From contig NC_079476.1 of the NCBI RefSeq assembly GCF_026230105.1, positions 10,864,709-10,928,708 on the forward strand: a stretch of DNA of 64,000 nt, written 5' to 3'. Position 1 is the first letter of the stretch; every line of letters starts with the position of its first letter. Shown one piece after another: positions 14,830 through 25,180 of this stretch. The translations under genes and the position numbers were made by a program. The DNA is from Diorhabda sublineata (taxonomy: Eukaryota; Arthropoda; Insecta; Coleoptera; Chrysomelidae). The notes under the pieces are model-generated. The model was given only the letters and a program-made list of their open reading frames with translations. It was not told where the DNA came from and searched no databases.

Positions 14830-15330
14830 TTTTCAAAATAAAACACTATTGCATATTATAAACACTCCCACAAAATTTTTAAGTTGTTGGAATCAGTTCT
14901 AATTTATAGATAATAAAATTTGATAACACTGTTTATATGGTTATAATTTACAAAAACTATTCTAAAATAAAAATTAATATGTTGAACATAAAGAGTTGTC
15001 CTAAAAGTAGAGAACCTAAGAAAAATAACACCATTCATAACCATTCGACTACCGGATATAAACTATGACACATAACACAGAACGAGCGTGCCTAGTTGTA
15101 AACGTAACCTATGATTTGAGAAATACATGGGAGAAAGCATTCCTACACCAAGGCATAACTGAGTCTGACGTTATTTCGGAAACACACGTCGTCTGACAGA
15201 CGATGCTAGGGTCAAGACAATCGAAGATAGCTTCACAGTGCAAGATATGTCAAGCGTAAGAAGAACTATATGAGATAACCTAGATGATATCCTGACAAAC
15301 ACATTGAGAAAGAATAAGATGACCCTCGGA
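14830..15330. other. Spacer upstream of piggyBac relic
   Basis: It should contain the piggyBac 5' terminus and a TTAA target site, but I could not identify a convincing terminal inverted repeat. From about 15120 the plus strand begins to look like degenerate LINE ORF1. Confidence 0.35.
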
Positions 15331-15470
15331 ATGCTCAACCAAAATGTGTGAATTGTCATAAGGAGATTCCTCCAAATTATAGAAGCTGCGTAGTGATGCA
15401 AAAACGCTCATCAATTCAAACGGAATTGAATCATAAAAGCCATCAACTAATATAAAACAAAGACAAAGTG
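15331..15470 (+). pseudogene. LINE ORF1 zinc-knuckle fragment
   Basis: The plus-strand translation reads QPKCVNCHKE..PNYRSC (15340-15395), the C-x2-C ... C pattern and ANYRGC-like tail of the zinc knuckle in gag-like ORF1 proteins of insect LINEs (TART/Jockey-type). Upstream frames to about 15120 are too damaged to follow. The hAT element at 15479 was probably inserted into this LINE; the same strand after 16727 gives weak continuation. Confidence 0.5.
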
Positions 15471-16727
15471 ATCTAAAACAGCTATTCTCAACCGTTGGTC
15501 CGGTGGACCATTAGTGGTCCGCAGAGAAATTTTACTGGTCCGCGGACATTTCCTCTATCCACGAAAAAAATTTACTTAATTTAGTTCTATGTACTTCATG
15601 ATTAGTACGGCACTTTAACCAGGCTTTTTAAATTAAGGATGAAAGTAGAAATATTTTTAAGAGAAAAAAATAATCCTTTAAGTATACATTTGTCTGATGT
15701 AGAATGGGTTGCAAAACTAGCATATTTAAGTGATATATACATTCATATATCAACGATTTAAATTTGAGTTCACAAGGAGCTTCCATAAATGCGTTTCATT
15801 TATTTAATAAAATAGGTGGATTTAAGAAAAAAATTAATTTTTGAGAGGATGAAGTAAATAACAATAATATTGATATTTTTAATAATTATTTGGATTTTGT
15901 TACTTTGCAACAAGATTTAAAACTTATCAAAATTAAATACATCATTGAGCAACACTTACAATTTTTAAATATTAGTTTCGAAAAATATTTCCCATCTGAC
16001 AAAACCACTTGTAAAAGAAATGTGTGGATAGCAAACCCTTTCATAACATATGTCACTAGTAAGTTATATTTAAATGACAGGGAATATGAACCCCTTCTTG
16101 AGTTTATGTTAAAAGCTAGTTGTTCAACAATGTTCATAGATAAATTTTGGATCAAATTGAAAAATGAATATCCATCTTTATTCGAGAAAGCAATGAAAAT
16201 GTTAGTCCCCTTCGCAACTACATATTTATGTGAATCGGGATTTGCATCAATGACGGTAATAAAAAATAAATTTAGAAATCGGCTTATAATTATTTCACAA
16301 GTTGATTGAAGAAGAGCAGCAACAATCTTCTCATTAATAATATCTTCATATGCAATGAGTTTTTGATTTTTATAATTTCTGATTTTTTGTTCTAATTTTT
16401 CTGAAGAGTTTGTTCCTATTGATTTTATTTTTTGATAATCGTAAGAATGATATTTTTGTTTCCATCCATGAGTTTGTGATTTTTTTATAATTTTCTGTCA
16501 TTTTTGTCAAAGGTTTATATACTTATTATTATATGTGTGTGTATAATTATATATCTTTACATTTAAATATTACTGTAGGCAAATGATAATAAAAATGTTA
16601 CAACTAACTTACGAAGTAGTTCTTTATAGATACTTTGATGTTAAGAAAATATCGCTGGTCCACAATTTTTTTTTAACAAATCTACTGGTCCGCGGTCCAA
16701 AAAAGGTTGAGAAACGCTGATCTAGAG
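15471..16727. mobile_element. hAT transposon with 8-bp target duplication
   Basis: Element 15479-16719 (1,241 bp). The left end is CAGCTATTCTCAACC and the reverse complement of the right end is CAGCGTTTCTCAACC, the classic hAT terminal pattern (CAGNGNTTCTCAACC). Both ends continue into GGTCCG-rich subterminal repeats. Flanking 8-mers ATCTAAAA (15471-15478) and ATCTAGAG (16720-16727) agree at 6 of 8 positions, the expected hAT duplication length. The body keeps only the C-terminal half of the transposase, so it is a deleted, non-autonomous copy. Confidence 0.9.
15625..16309 (+). pseudogene. hAT transposase C-terminal half (ZBED5/FAM200-like)
   Basis: Plus-strand relic with LSDVEWVAKLAYLSDI (about 15690), a block resembling ASINAFHLFNKIGG (about 15780) and then an open frame 15890-16309. 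That frame ends in PFATTYLCESGFASM....K.K.RNRL (about 16205-16285), the hAT dimerisation-domain signature in its ZBED5/FAM200-type form. The N-terminal BED finger and most of the catalytic region are missing. The open frame is surprisingly clean, which suggests a relatively young deletion derivative. The first in-frame Met is at 15890, but the original start lay further upstream. Confidence 0.85.
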
Positions 16728-17877
16728 CATCGTAGTATTGGAGCATAACCAAAGCAAAGAAACATTTTAGGAACTAAGGATAACGGAATCAAATTCCAGT
16801 GAAGTGAAACATCAACAAATGTTCCAAGCATTCAGGATAATTGAAAAAATAGATATTTGTGTTATTGTTGGGTCACAATCGTATATAAAATTAAGATACT
16901 TTGATTCATATCACAACATTCACCTTTAAATGTGGTTAACGTCGGGAATGCCATAATAATTATTAAACAAAATATCATCATGCAGGGAAAGAACCTAAAA
17001 CTGAAAAAATTCTATACACATCTGTAACAATCAATGACGAAAACCAAGAAGTAACAGGAACATTATGTAGCGATCGAAGAAAATAGGAGTGTATCGGTAT
17101 CAACAGACAAACCCACCTTATTATCTGTAAACTATATAGATATTGAAGAAAAATTTACTTAACGTATTTCAGATGGGGTGATATTGTGATTAATGCTGAA
17201 CGGCGTTTTGTTGCCCCCTCTTACTATGAAAATATAACGACGGTATTATAGCCGATACAAGTAGTAGAAATCCTTAGAACGTCTAGTGAATATCAATAAC
17301 ATTATTTAATATCTAATAAAAACAAATTCTCATCTATTCGTTCTATTTCATTTGAAAACAAGTATCGATAGTCGACAAAGCGCAACAAAAGTAAAAAAAA
17401 GTTGTTGAATATATTCGACTTATACAAAAACGATATTATTAGAATCTTGAAGCAGATTTCAAAGCGGAGTTTTTACACACTCATATCATCAAACCCTGCA
17501 AAAACCAGAACAAGAGAAAAGAAAGAAATCGGAGACACAAAGTGAGTTTTTACCTCACTTTTCCTATCAAAAGCCCGTCTCGATTTATGTTGCTATTTAA
17601 TAATATTTTAAGATAGTGTTTACAAATACTAGTAGGGTCCCTTATATTATCTTTTAATTATTTTGATTATTGATTTAAAATAAGTATAAAATCGAAATGA
17701 TTACATCAGATATTGAAAGATTAATGCATAAAAAAGATGCAATTAAAGCGAAATATTCCTTATTTAAAAATTATAGGTCCAAGATCACTTAAAAAAGTTG
17801 TAAAACGAATTAAGGCGTTCTGGACTTGCGTTAGACGAGTTCAAACAAATTCAATGGGGTATTGATCAAATCCGAGG
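16728..17877. other. Decayed DNA, possible LINE ORF1 continuation
   Basis: The plus strand right after the hAT target duplication may continue LINE ORF1 (16730-16880), but no diagnostic motif survives. Beyond that nothing is recognised. Confidence 0.3.
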
Positions 17878-18840
17878 ATATATTGAAAAATTCTTAGCCT
17901 ATTATAGAACCAAACAAAATTTCAAAGTCCAACATTTTATTACTCAACATATTCTCCTCTTAATTGGATACATTTATTACAGCGAAACTGCAACGTCTTT
18001 AAAACTTTTATAGAAATGTTTTTTCTTGCTTGGCAAACCAGACCTCCACAGCTTTTATTATCTCCTCGTTGGAAGAAAATTTACGACCTTTTAAACTGTT
18101 TTTTCAGTTGAAGAAAGAGATAATAGTCGGTCGGAGCCACATCTTGTGAATAAGGGGGGTATTCTAGTAATTGAAACCCTAAATCACGAATTTTTTGTAT
18201 GGCAACATGAGATTTGTGCAGGGGCGTTGTCCTACAAAAACAAAACACCTTTGGATAGCTTTCCGCATCTTTCCTCTTCAATTTTTTCCCGTAGAGTAGT
18301 CAGTAATGTCGAATGGTAATATCCAGTTATTGTTCTACCCTTATCCAAAAAATCAATCATGATTACTCCATGGCAATCCCAAAAAACTGAAGCAAGAACT
18401 TTTCCAGCAGATTTTTGGACACGAAATTTCTTAGGTCTTGGAGAAACAGAGTGTCGCCATTCCATCGATTGTTTCTTTGTTTCTGGATCGTAGAAATGTA
18501 GCCAAGTCTGATCCATAGTAACAATTCGGTTTAAGAATTCTACATCGATCCATTTTGCAGTGATTTTTCTCATGTCCAAATTGACGTTAACTATATGATG
18601 AACGCGTTCGTATGAAATATTCAGTGCTTCAGATATCCGTTTTACCCTAATTCGACGGTCTGATATAATCATGTCATGAACTGCATCGATATTTTCGGGG
18701 ACTGACACAGAAACTGGCCTTCCCGATCGGCCATCACCTTAATGGAAAATTAAACTCTTTTGAAGCTTGCAGTCCAACTTTTCATGGTCGCATACGAAGG
18801 ACATTGATCACCAAGGGTATTAAATTTTCACAATTTCGGT
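17878..18840 (-). pseudogene. mariner transposase, near full length, frameshifted
   Basis: Minus-strand Tc1/mariner-superfamily transposase with a DD34D-type catalytic triad. In order: a damaged N-terminal helix-turn-helix (Y.DQCPS.A.MKSW pattern, 18830-18740), RSGRPVSVSVPEN (linker, about 18710), VTMDQTWLHFY (first catalytic Asp, about 18510), GVIMIDFL (second, about 18350), the DNAPAH region (about 18230), YPPYSQDVAPTDYYLF (third, about 18140) and CNKCIQLRGEYVE-stop (17940-17980), the usual mariner C-terminus. One frameshift near 18230 and further damage around 18080 break the frame. All three Asp residues are kept. The 3' terminus near 17878 has an AGGCTAAGAA-like end on the minus strand. 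Confidence 0.9.
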
Positions 18841-18959
18841 GGACATCTTTTTTCTATTAATTTATTGCGTAACTCTAGTTTACTATTTTGACGTCAAACT
18901 TCACACTGACACTTCTAATAAGTTATTGTTCGTTGCTATGGTAAGCAATATTTTTTATG

Positions 18960-19400
18960 TATGGGACTGGTCTAGGCTATCCAGATGTCAATACATCATC
19001 TGGCAACGGATATGGGCAGAAAATTGTGACCGTGATTGCTATTTCAAAAGTAGTAATATAAAAAGCATAGCAAAAAAACATTTGGTGAAGAATCGATTAA
19101 AAATAAAAACGGGTGTAGCGATAGTAATGGTAGTATTAATTCAGTGAGATTCTGTCACTTCCACAAATTTGAACGGATTTAACAGTAACATAAAATTACC
19201 AGAATTGCGTCAATTTGACGGTCACTATGATAATTGACTAGAGTTTAGGGGCTCATATGATTCTTTCATTCATCAAAATGGATCTATTAGCGATATACAA
19301 AAGTTTGCAAAAGAAATAATGATAATCGCATTTTACACAAATTAATGTAAAAGCTTCGTTCAATTTAGTCAAAGAAATCGAGGAGTCGTCTTAATCACTT
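18960..19400 (+). pseudogene. BEL/Pao-type gag fragment (DUF1759-like)
   Basis: The plus-strand frame around 19170-19320 reads NIKLPEL.QFDGHYDN-stop-LEFRGSYDSFIHQN, closely matching the LP.F.G....W..F.D.F...IH.N core of the gag domain in insect BEL/Pao LTR retrotransposons. The conserved Trp codon is now TGA. A plus-strand frame upstream (from about 18960) may be its N-terminal part. No LTRs were identified. A zinc-knuckle piece of similar type lies at 23640. Confidence 0.7.
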
Positions 19401-19413
19401 AAGGATCATTTAT

Positions 19414-20246
19414 ACATGCCGTTGTACTTGACCGAGTAAAATTCGCGGTCATCACTAGCAACAGATTTGGTTTTCACGTCATGCTAGTTTACGGGCATTC
19501 ACATCATGTAATATATGGTACCACCTATTCGGTTTATATATCGTCACTGCGCGTGCGGATCCGCGTAAGAGTAGTTTGTAGAGACCGCGTATTTGCTTTT
19601 TAATGATTTTACAGGAGAAAGAAAAAACTTGCTGCCAACTTCAGGCCTCCTACTGTTCTGCGGTATTGTTTCGATAGCACAACTGACGTTTCTCATTGTA
19701 TAATTCAAATCAGATGAAGTCTAGTATAAGCCAATAGACTTTTGGAATCGGCCAGTACGATATTTGAATTTTGCGCGTTTTGTTGTTACGCTCAGCGACG
19801 ATATGTCGCCTGCCCCAATTTTTTCTATCATTTTCCGCATATGGAGTTGTTGAGTTTGGGTCATGAATTTTGGAAGAATCCGTTAATCTGCAATATGCAT
19901 CTTCTCGTTTATGTTTATTTTTATAATCATCACATGTTACATTCTACAAACATTCCCCATTTATGTATAGTTCAATAAAATGAATAGTTTCCTTTTCACT
20001 CCACTTATGTTGTTTTCCGCTTATTTTCATTTTCATTTCAACACGACTCTTGAAACAAACGGAAGAAACGTGCTGGTATAGTGCTCTGGTACTTTCCGAC
20101 ACCCACTCTTCACTAACACGAAAAAGTAGAGCTGTATCCGAGGACATCCGTGCACTAGCACTAGTGACTGTTCTCAAATATTATTTGAATGTTGTGGCTT
20201 TCTAGCGATACGCATGCATTTTACTCGGCCGGGTACACTGGCATGT
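19414..20246. mobile_element. Harbinger-type TIR unit with MADF gene
   Basis: The left end ACATGCC..TGTAC...CCGAGTAAAAT (19414-19442) is matched by the reverse complement of the right end at 20218-20246 at about 24 of 29 positions. It contains the minus-strand MADF relic. The same terminal sequence recurs inward-facing at 20269 and, in inverted form, near 22925-22990, around the Harbinger transposase. This is therefore either one of two neighbouring elements of the same family or half of one larger two-gene Harbinger. The target duplication is unclear. Confidence 0.65.
19750..20177 (-). pseudogene. MADF (Myb/SANT-like) DNA-binding protein relic
   Basis: Minus-strand frame from 20177 with KWSEKETIHFIELY...ECL-stop-NVTCDDYKNKHKREDAY.RL. 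Ignoring one stop (where MADF proteins normally have Trp), this is a MADF domain, the DNA-binding partner protein encoded next to the transposase in animal PIF/Harbinger elements. The frame is open for 77 codons before the stop and continues readable to about 19750. Its location between Harbinger-like termini fits that role. Confidence 0.75.
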
Positions 20247-20321
20247 ACATACCTTAGGCTCAATCGAACATGCCAGTGTACTCGGCTGAGTACTTTACTA
20301 GCAAGCCACAAGCATTCAAAT
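20184..20321. repeat. Palindrome of two facing Harbinger-type termini
   Basis: 20184-20244 and 20269-20321 are inverted copies. Arm 1 runs from TTTGAATG through GTGGCTT and TTTACTCGGCC to TACACTGGCATG. Arm 2 gives CATGCCAGTGTACTCGGC, then AGCAAGCCACAAGCATTCAAA. They are separated by only about 24 bp. This looks like the abutting outer ends of two elements of one family, or a foldback derivative. Confidence 0.8.
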
Positions 20322-20508
20322 CATATGTGTGAATAGTCGCATGCCACTGTACTATGTGAGGGGGTCCTAAAGCGTTTGTAAACCGAATATTACGACACAT
20401 TACATGCAGTTAAGCAGATAGTAGTGCCAACAATAAGTAGTACTACAAATTATTCAAAGGTAAATAATTATTATATTTCATAAAGAATGTAATTTCTAAA
20501 TTGGTCAG

Positions 20509-20553
20509 AAAGCGTGAAAAAAGTACCGTAGCGGTACATTCTTTCACGCTTTT
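20509..20553. repeat. Short inverted repeat (hairpin)
   Basis: AAAGCGTGAAA at the left pairs with TTTCACGCTTT at the right, and inside these GTACC pairs with GGTAC across a GTAGC loop. The nested stems could form a cruciform or RNA hairpin, possibly the tip of a MITE. The following 20560-20700 has more short TCGTGA-type words. Confidence 0.7.
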
Positions 20554-21491
20554 CATTTAAAAAAAAAGTATACGGACGTAGAAAAAATTTTGTATAAAAC
20601 TCATGAGTAACTTTTTTCAGTCGTAAGAATTTCCACATTCGCCTTCGACTCGTGCAATCAAACCTTCCTACTCGTGAAAAAAAGTGCTACTTTCTCACTT
20701 GTTGCATAAATAACTATAATGCTGAATTTAAAATTAATTTAGCCATAGTCAGAATAAGTTTATTTATTCATCAATCATTGCGATAATTGTGTACTTCCAA
20801 ATTTTTTAAAATTTTCGTCTAAATTGGGAATTTGTTTTGCCGGGAGACACCTCTGTTACCATTAAAATAGTCAATAGATTGGCTTTTGATAGCTTGTGTT
20901 TGTCGGGAAGATTCAATTTACTGAAATAATATCTTCAAAATTTACACATTCGGTGGTAATATAGCTTTTCAAATGTACAAAATGAAGAAACAAGTATCGC
21001 GAAGGCATTTACATCAGTCCTTAATGCTCTAGATAATCGATAGTTAGAAATTATCTTTCATTTGTCTACTGATCCTAGAAAATGATAGGGCCTCATCAAG
21101 TATGATGTCAGTCCAAAATCACCTACTACTACTGAATCTTTGGGTATGTTGTGAAAAGAATTTGCAAAAAACCCCATCAGATGATCTTCTATTAGATCCA
21201 ACGTCAATGTAGGAAAACTCGTAATCGTCGTCAAGCCAACATAATATACTATAACATAGGGTTGCCAACCTCAAATTTTAAAAACCAGGATTTCAAGTTA
21301 GAAACACAAGGACAATTCAGTTTAAAAAGAGGACGCATTAATAGAGTTGCAATAGTTAAATAAATATCTAGATTTTATAATAAAAATATTTGAATAAAAT
21401 TATGTTGAAAACTAGTTATTAAAATATAAAACACACTTTAGTTTGTAACAAATTTTTGAAACTTAGGTTAGTTATAGACTAACCATTAGAT

Positions 21492-21536
21492 ATTAGATAC
21501 TATAACTTATAGTATCTATAAGTTATAGTATCTAAT
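21492..21536. repeat. Perfect 20-bp palindrome with 5-base loop
   Basis: Arms 21492-21511 and 21517-21536 are exact reverse complements around the loop GTATC, inside the hAT element. A perfect 20-bp stem of this AT-rich composition stands out in otherwise decayed DNA. Confidence 0.95.
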
Positions 21537-21650
21537 GCGTTCTAATATTATAAACTTATTAATTTTTACTATACTTTTCAAACCCATTAATTTCCTTCAG
21601 TATCTGTGGTTGAGTAAGCAAATAATTATAAAATTGGTCACACTTCATAT

Positions 21651-22180
21651 TTATGTTTTGTTATATATATAGTTTTGATTATTGCTGTTACTGTTGTTGG
21701 CAGTAATCGATTGTGAATTTATGAGGGAAAAGACTCTCTCGACATTAACGTTATGACCTGGTATATTAAATACATATTCAACCACTTTCTGTAGTTCTGT
21801 ATACTGTTTCTCAGAAATGCATTGCTTGAAATATGTTAGCCACAAGGCGTTTGAGCTGTCGTCTTTTTAAGTAAGAATCAAATTTGTGCTAAAATTTTTC
21901 AAATTAACCCAATCGTCAAATAATTTTTCGTTGTCGATTTCAATAATATGATTTTTTGAAAAAAAAGATTTCACTGTTCTTCCAATCTAGCAGATGAGAC
22001 CCTGTTAGATCAATCCAGTAGACAAATTCTAGATCATCAAATGTTTCAATTCACATTTCCAAATAGTCATTGATTTCTTTATAAAAATCTTCAATTTTAG
22101 TTGGAAATTCTGCCGTATATATTCCTTCGTCATGCAGCTAATTTAAAATTGTTCTTACTCTTAAAAGTCAATCATGAATA
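21651..22180 (-). pseudogene. hAT transposase C-terminal relic
   Basis: The minus-strand frame 21845-21651 contains LQKVVEYVFNIPGHNVNVERVFSLINS, the dimerisation-domain core of hAT transposases (IP..N..VERVFS). Upstream on the same strand fragments such as LFDDW and EFVYWIDLTGSHLLDW (to about 22100) read like the preceding helical part. The catalytic region is not recognisable. The element is a dead, internally deleted copy. Confidence 0.8.
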
Positions 22181-22615
22181 TTTTTAAATGTTCCTGTTCA
22201 TTTATACAAACAAACTACAACTAAATAGTAATCTGACTATATAGCTAGCTCTGTATGTTTAATGCATGAAACGGACGGAATGGTAAGCACAGGTAGAGCG
22301 AAAGAGATATTATCAAGTGCTTTTTTTTAAAACAGCACGCAGCGCGGCACCGCAAGTACTTGCGAAGCCGTGAGGCCACTCGTAGCGGAAAAATGTGAGA
22401 AGAGGCGCGCGAATTTAAAAACCCAAGTCGCTGCTTAAAAACTATTCAGGACGTCCCAGGACACTTCAAAAACTAGGACATGTTCTGGGAAAACAGGATG
22501 GTTGGCAACTCTACTATAACGTGAATAAAACTTCCAGTTTTATTCTAACCGACATGTAGGTAGCTTGTCGCTGAATTTCGTTTGATACTTTTAAAAGTAA
22601 CTTATCAAATTTATC

Positions 22616-22640
22616 TACTCCCATTCGAAAATGGGAGCGG
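22616..22640. repeat. Small inverted repeat CTCCCATT/AATGGGAG
   Basis: An 8-bp stem around CGAA inside the N-terminal part of the Harbinger relic. It overlaps coding sequence, so it may be incidental. Confidence 0.5.
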
Positions 22641-22914
22641 AAATATCAGATCAGATATCAGTTTCGGCAGAAGAGTAGTGCTGGAGGCTCCCAAAGATGA
22701 ACACCGTGTGATCCAATTTCTGACCTACATCTCATTTCTTTTTCCATTTGGTTTTTGTTAACATAGCCTCCAATATATCCTCCTATTCGTTAATTAAAAC
22801 CGTTGTTAAGTCGTCTATACAATATTTCATAACCTGATTACTCATATTATTATTTTTTATTGAAATTAATATCCTTTATTGACTTCTAAAATAGATCTAG
22901 ATCAACTTGCATGC

Positions 22915-22992
22915 GAAAAAGCATGCTAGTGAACTAGCATATGTGAAAACAAATCTCTTGCTAGTGATGCGCGTGCATTTTACCATCTAAGA
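22915..22992 (-). repeat. Right-hand Harbinger-type terminal region
   Basis: ACTAGCAT..GTGAAAAC.AAATCT.TTGCTAGTGATG....ATTTTAC matches the reverse complement of 19436-19492 (the left terminus and subterminal DNA of the MADF-bearing unit). Its orientation and position are those expected for the far end of the element that contains the transposase. The outermost CATGCC tip is not preserved. Confidence 0.7.
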
Positions 22993-23639
22993 AAACATTT
23001 TAGTACATAGAAAAGAAAAACCGACTGATTATTGAGATAAATATCATAAAAATTAGATCAAATCACCTCGCGTGAATAGAAACAGAAAAACACTGGGTAT
23101 GATAATCCAACAGTTCAATTTCTTAAGATCGTTTTAGAATCGTTAGAGATTAGTAAAAAACACTCCAAAACAAATCATATCTTTGAACAAAATCACTTTT
23201 AATTACCCAAAACTTTGTCCCTTTCACCAAAACGAACACTATATCGTCAGCTTAAGTCGCAAAACCTCCTTTTTATTGCAATATCAAAGTTTTGGTACCA
23301 TTAAATACATAATTTCTAAGTGCATCTAACAAAACAACTGGTGTAGACTCAAATCCTTTACAATTTAAAAGTCTAAATACAGAACTTGGCAACTCCATAC
23401 CGCCATTTTGTTTAAAGCTGACCGCTCTCCATGTAAATTAATTTAAATTGTTTTCAATTACTTTTTCGAAATTTGATATCTGGCCAGTATTTCAATCCTT
23501 AAAAAAATAAGTCGAATCTTCACTCTTTTATTTTATATTAGTTAAGTTTTTTTGTGTACTGTAAAATTTGGTGCTATGGAGTTTACGAGGTTTGAGACTT
23601 GAACCGACGATAATCAAGTTCATGTAGATTTTCAAGAAC
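22993..23639. other. AT-rich DNA, nothing recognised
   Basis: No coding motif. 23290-23640 may be the degenerate 5' part of the BEL/Pao gag that becomes readable at 23640, but I cannot show this. Confidence 0.35.
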
Positions 23640-23842
23640 TGATCGTGAATGATTGTACAAACGAACCAGAGAGAAAGAGATTATGTATAAACTGTTTACC
23701 TCCCGGTCTCATGATAAAACAATGCCGTTCAAGTTCTTGTAAAATTTGCAGATACCAACACAATAGTCTATTACATATTTCCGAAGAATCTTGTTCTTTT
23801 GGACGCTTCTTGCGTAGCTACTTCAGGCTATTTTTTAAATAA
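23640..23842 (+). pseudogene. BEL/Pao gag zinc-knuckle fragment
   Basis: The plus-strand open frame from 23645 contains RLCINCLPPGLMIKQC..SSCKICRYQHNSLLH: the paired Cys-x2-Cys/His knuckles that end the gag domain of insect BEL/Pao retrotransposons (form CxNCLRxGHxxKxC...C..C...HN.LLH). The His of the first knuckle is replaced by Leu. Following bases to about 24180 should encode the protease region but no active-site triad is visible. Confidence 0.8.
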
Positions 23843-25019
23843 CATACAAATTGTGGTTACCAAATGATCTATTTTGTCTGAAACTTCTCAAATCTTGGAC
23901 TGTTTGTGCCTTGTGTCCATCTAGTGTAATGGCCAAAATAGTTATACTCGTTAACTACAATTTCGCAACGGAATATACTGTTCAAATCAGTTTAAAGTAA
24001 ATCGACAAGTCTTGTGCCTGAATGTCAATGACATGGAATTTATTGTTAGAATTTATCTGCGCAAAATAAAAGGTCGCTCCACTAGAGTCACAAACGGTTG
24101 CCTGTCTGGAGCAGCTTATAGCTGTTCTTCTACTTGTACGATTAATCGAAAAGGTCAAGGTTTCCATAGACATTGACACAAGTTATGCAGTTTGTTGATT
24201 AGGCTTCACGGTGGTATTAGGCTGATTTAAAAGTGCTCCCAACCTTCAAGATATTTTCGTAGGGAGTCGTGTTGGAAGGAATCGAGAATCATATCAAATA
24301 TATAGCTGCCGACTCGTATCTACATCTGAGAACCCCGTGAACGATATATCTCCTGGTATCATGCTCAACGAGTCAACGAGTTGAGCTTCCCTCAACATTT
24401 ATTAGAACGATCCCGAATCATGATGAATCCCACTGGCCTGTTTATCCTGTTTTCAAACAGTTATTCCAGAACTTAGGATAACATACATACTCAGTTAGAA
24501 ATTCAATCTTGTCTAGTATAGTACCCTTGAGAAATTCACAATAACTAGTTGCGGAGATGAAATTATTCTTAAAACAAATATAACAATGACTATGGAATGA
24601 TATAATAATAATAATAATCATTAGACATCTAACCAATGAGGACAACTCAATCTGTGAAAAAAGATAACTAATGCGAAAATAGCATCAATCTAGAGCTCTT
24701 ATTCATGAGACAAATCAAACACTAAAAAATATATCAGGAAGTGAAAAAATGTATCAATTTGTATTTACCTTGTGAATTAACAAAAAATGATTATTCACTA
24801 TGGAAAAACATTTGATTGAAGATTTAAAAAACCTATCAAGCAATCACCACCAATTAAGATGGCAAATGGTAATAGTCAATAAGAGACCAATTCATTAAAC
24901 ATCCAAAGGACACTTTAAAACCAAATGAAGGAAACGATTATATCGAAAAAGACATAGCCCATCAAGAAGTGGATATTGAGATAGCGTCTCTTAAAAAAAT
25001 TTTGAAATAGATTCAATTA
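23843..25019. other. Degenerate DNA after BEL/Pao fragment
   Basis: Possible decayed pol sequence to about 24200, then nothing recognised. A short ATA run lies at 24600-24620. Small minus-strand frames here are not credible genes. Confidence 0.35.
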
Positions 25020-25180
25020 CATGGATTCGAAAATTCTTGAAACGGAATCAAATAGACATATATTCATGTTGTAGGTGATCTAGTGATAATATAATTACAT
25101 TAATTGTCAATGTCATATTTTGGAAAAACCAAAATAGGTCGAAACGTCAAATTTTTACCTGTTATTATGAAATGATTTCC
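25020..25180 (+). mobile_element. Penelope-like element 3' end fragment
   Basis: Begins with KILETES-coding sequence (the C-terminal region of Penelope proteins, also at 51530) and jumps to TTCATGTTGTAGGTGATC and TAATTGTCAATGTCATA (shared with 40004-40060 and 51787-51848). It ends with AATAGGTCGAAACGTC, which carries the hammerhead-like core. It is a truncated terminal piece of the family seen more fully at 46.5, 39.7 and 51 kb. Confidence 0.65.
25116..25151 (+). ncRNA. Hammerhead-like core (degenerate), Penelope terminal repeat
   Basis: TTTTGGAAAAACC, loop AAAATA, GGTCGAAACGTC. The ACC/GGT stem followed by GAAAC resembles stem II plus the GAAA box of hammerhead ribozymes known in Penelope-like elements. 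The CUGAUGA-type box is degraded, so activity is unlikely. Confidence 0.3.

Larger units (their letters stand above)
21249..22521. mobile_element. hAT transposon with 8-bp target duplication (second copy type)
   Basis: Element 21257-22513 (1,257 bp). Left end TAGGGTTGCCAACC; reverse complement of right end TAGAGTTGCCAACC (13 of 14 identical). Flanking 8-mers CTATAACA (21249-21256) and CTATAACG (22514-22521) agree at 7 of 8. It is inserted in the Harbinger transposase gene. It differs from the 15479 element in termini and protein, so two hAT lineages are present. Confidence 0.93.
20900..22670 (-). pseudogene. PIF/Harbinger transposase, split by an hAT insertion
   Basis: Two minus-strand pieces. 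22670-22514 reads FRMGVDKFDKLL, the start of HARBI1-like transposases. 21248-20900 reads DDDYEFSYIDVGSN..SSDGVF (catalytic-Asp region), VVVGDF..TSYLMRPY (second catalytic region, with the usual DEAF weakened), SNYRLSRALRTDVNAFAIL (arginine-rich conserved helix). The family cuts and pastes DNA at 3-bp TWA-type sites with a Myb/MADF partner; a MADF relic lies 0.7 kb away on the same strand. A central segment is missing and the hAT element at 21257-22513 sits in the gap. Stops and frameshifts occur in both pieces. Confidence 0.85.
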
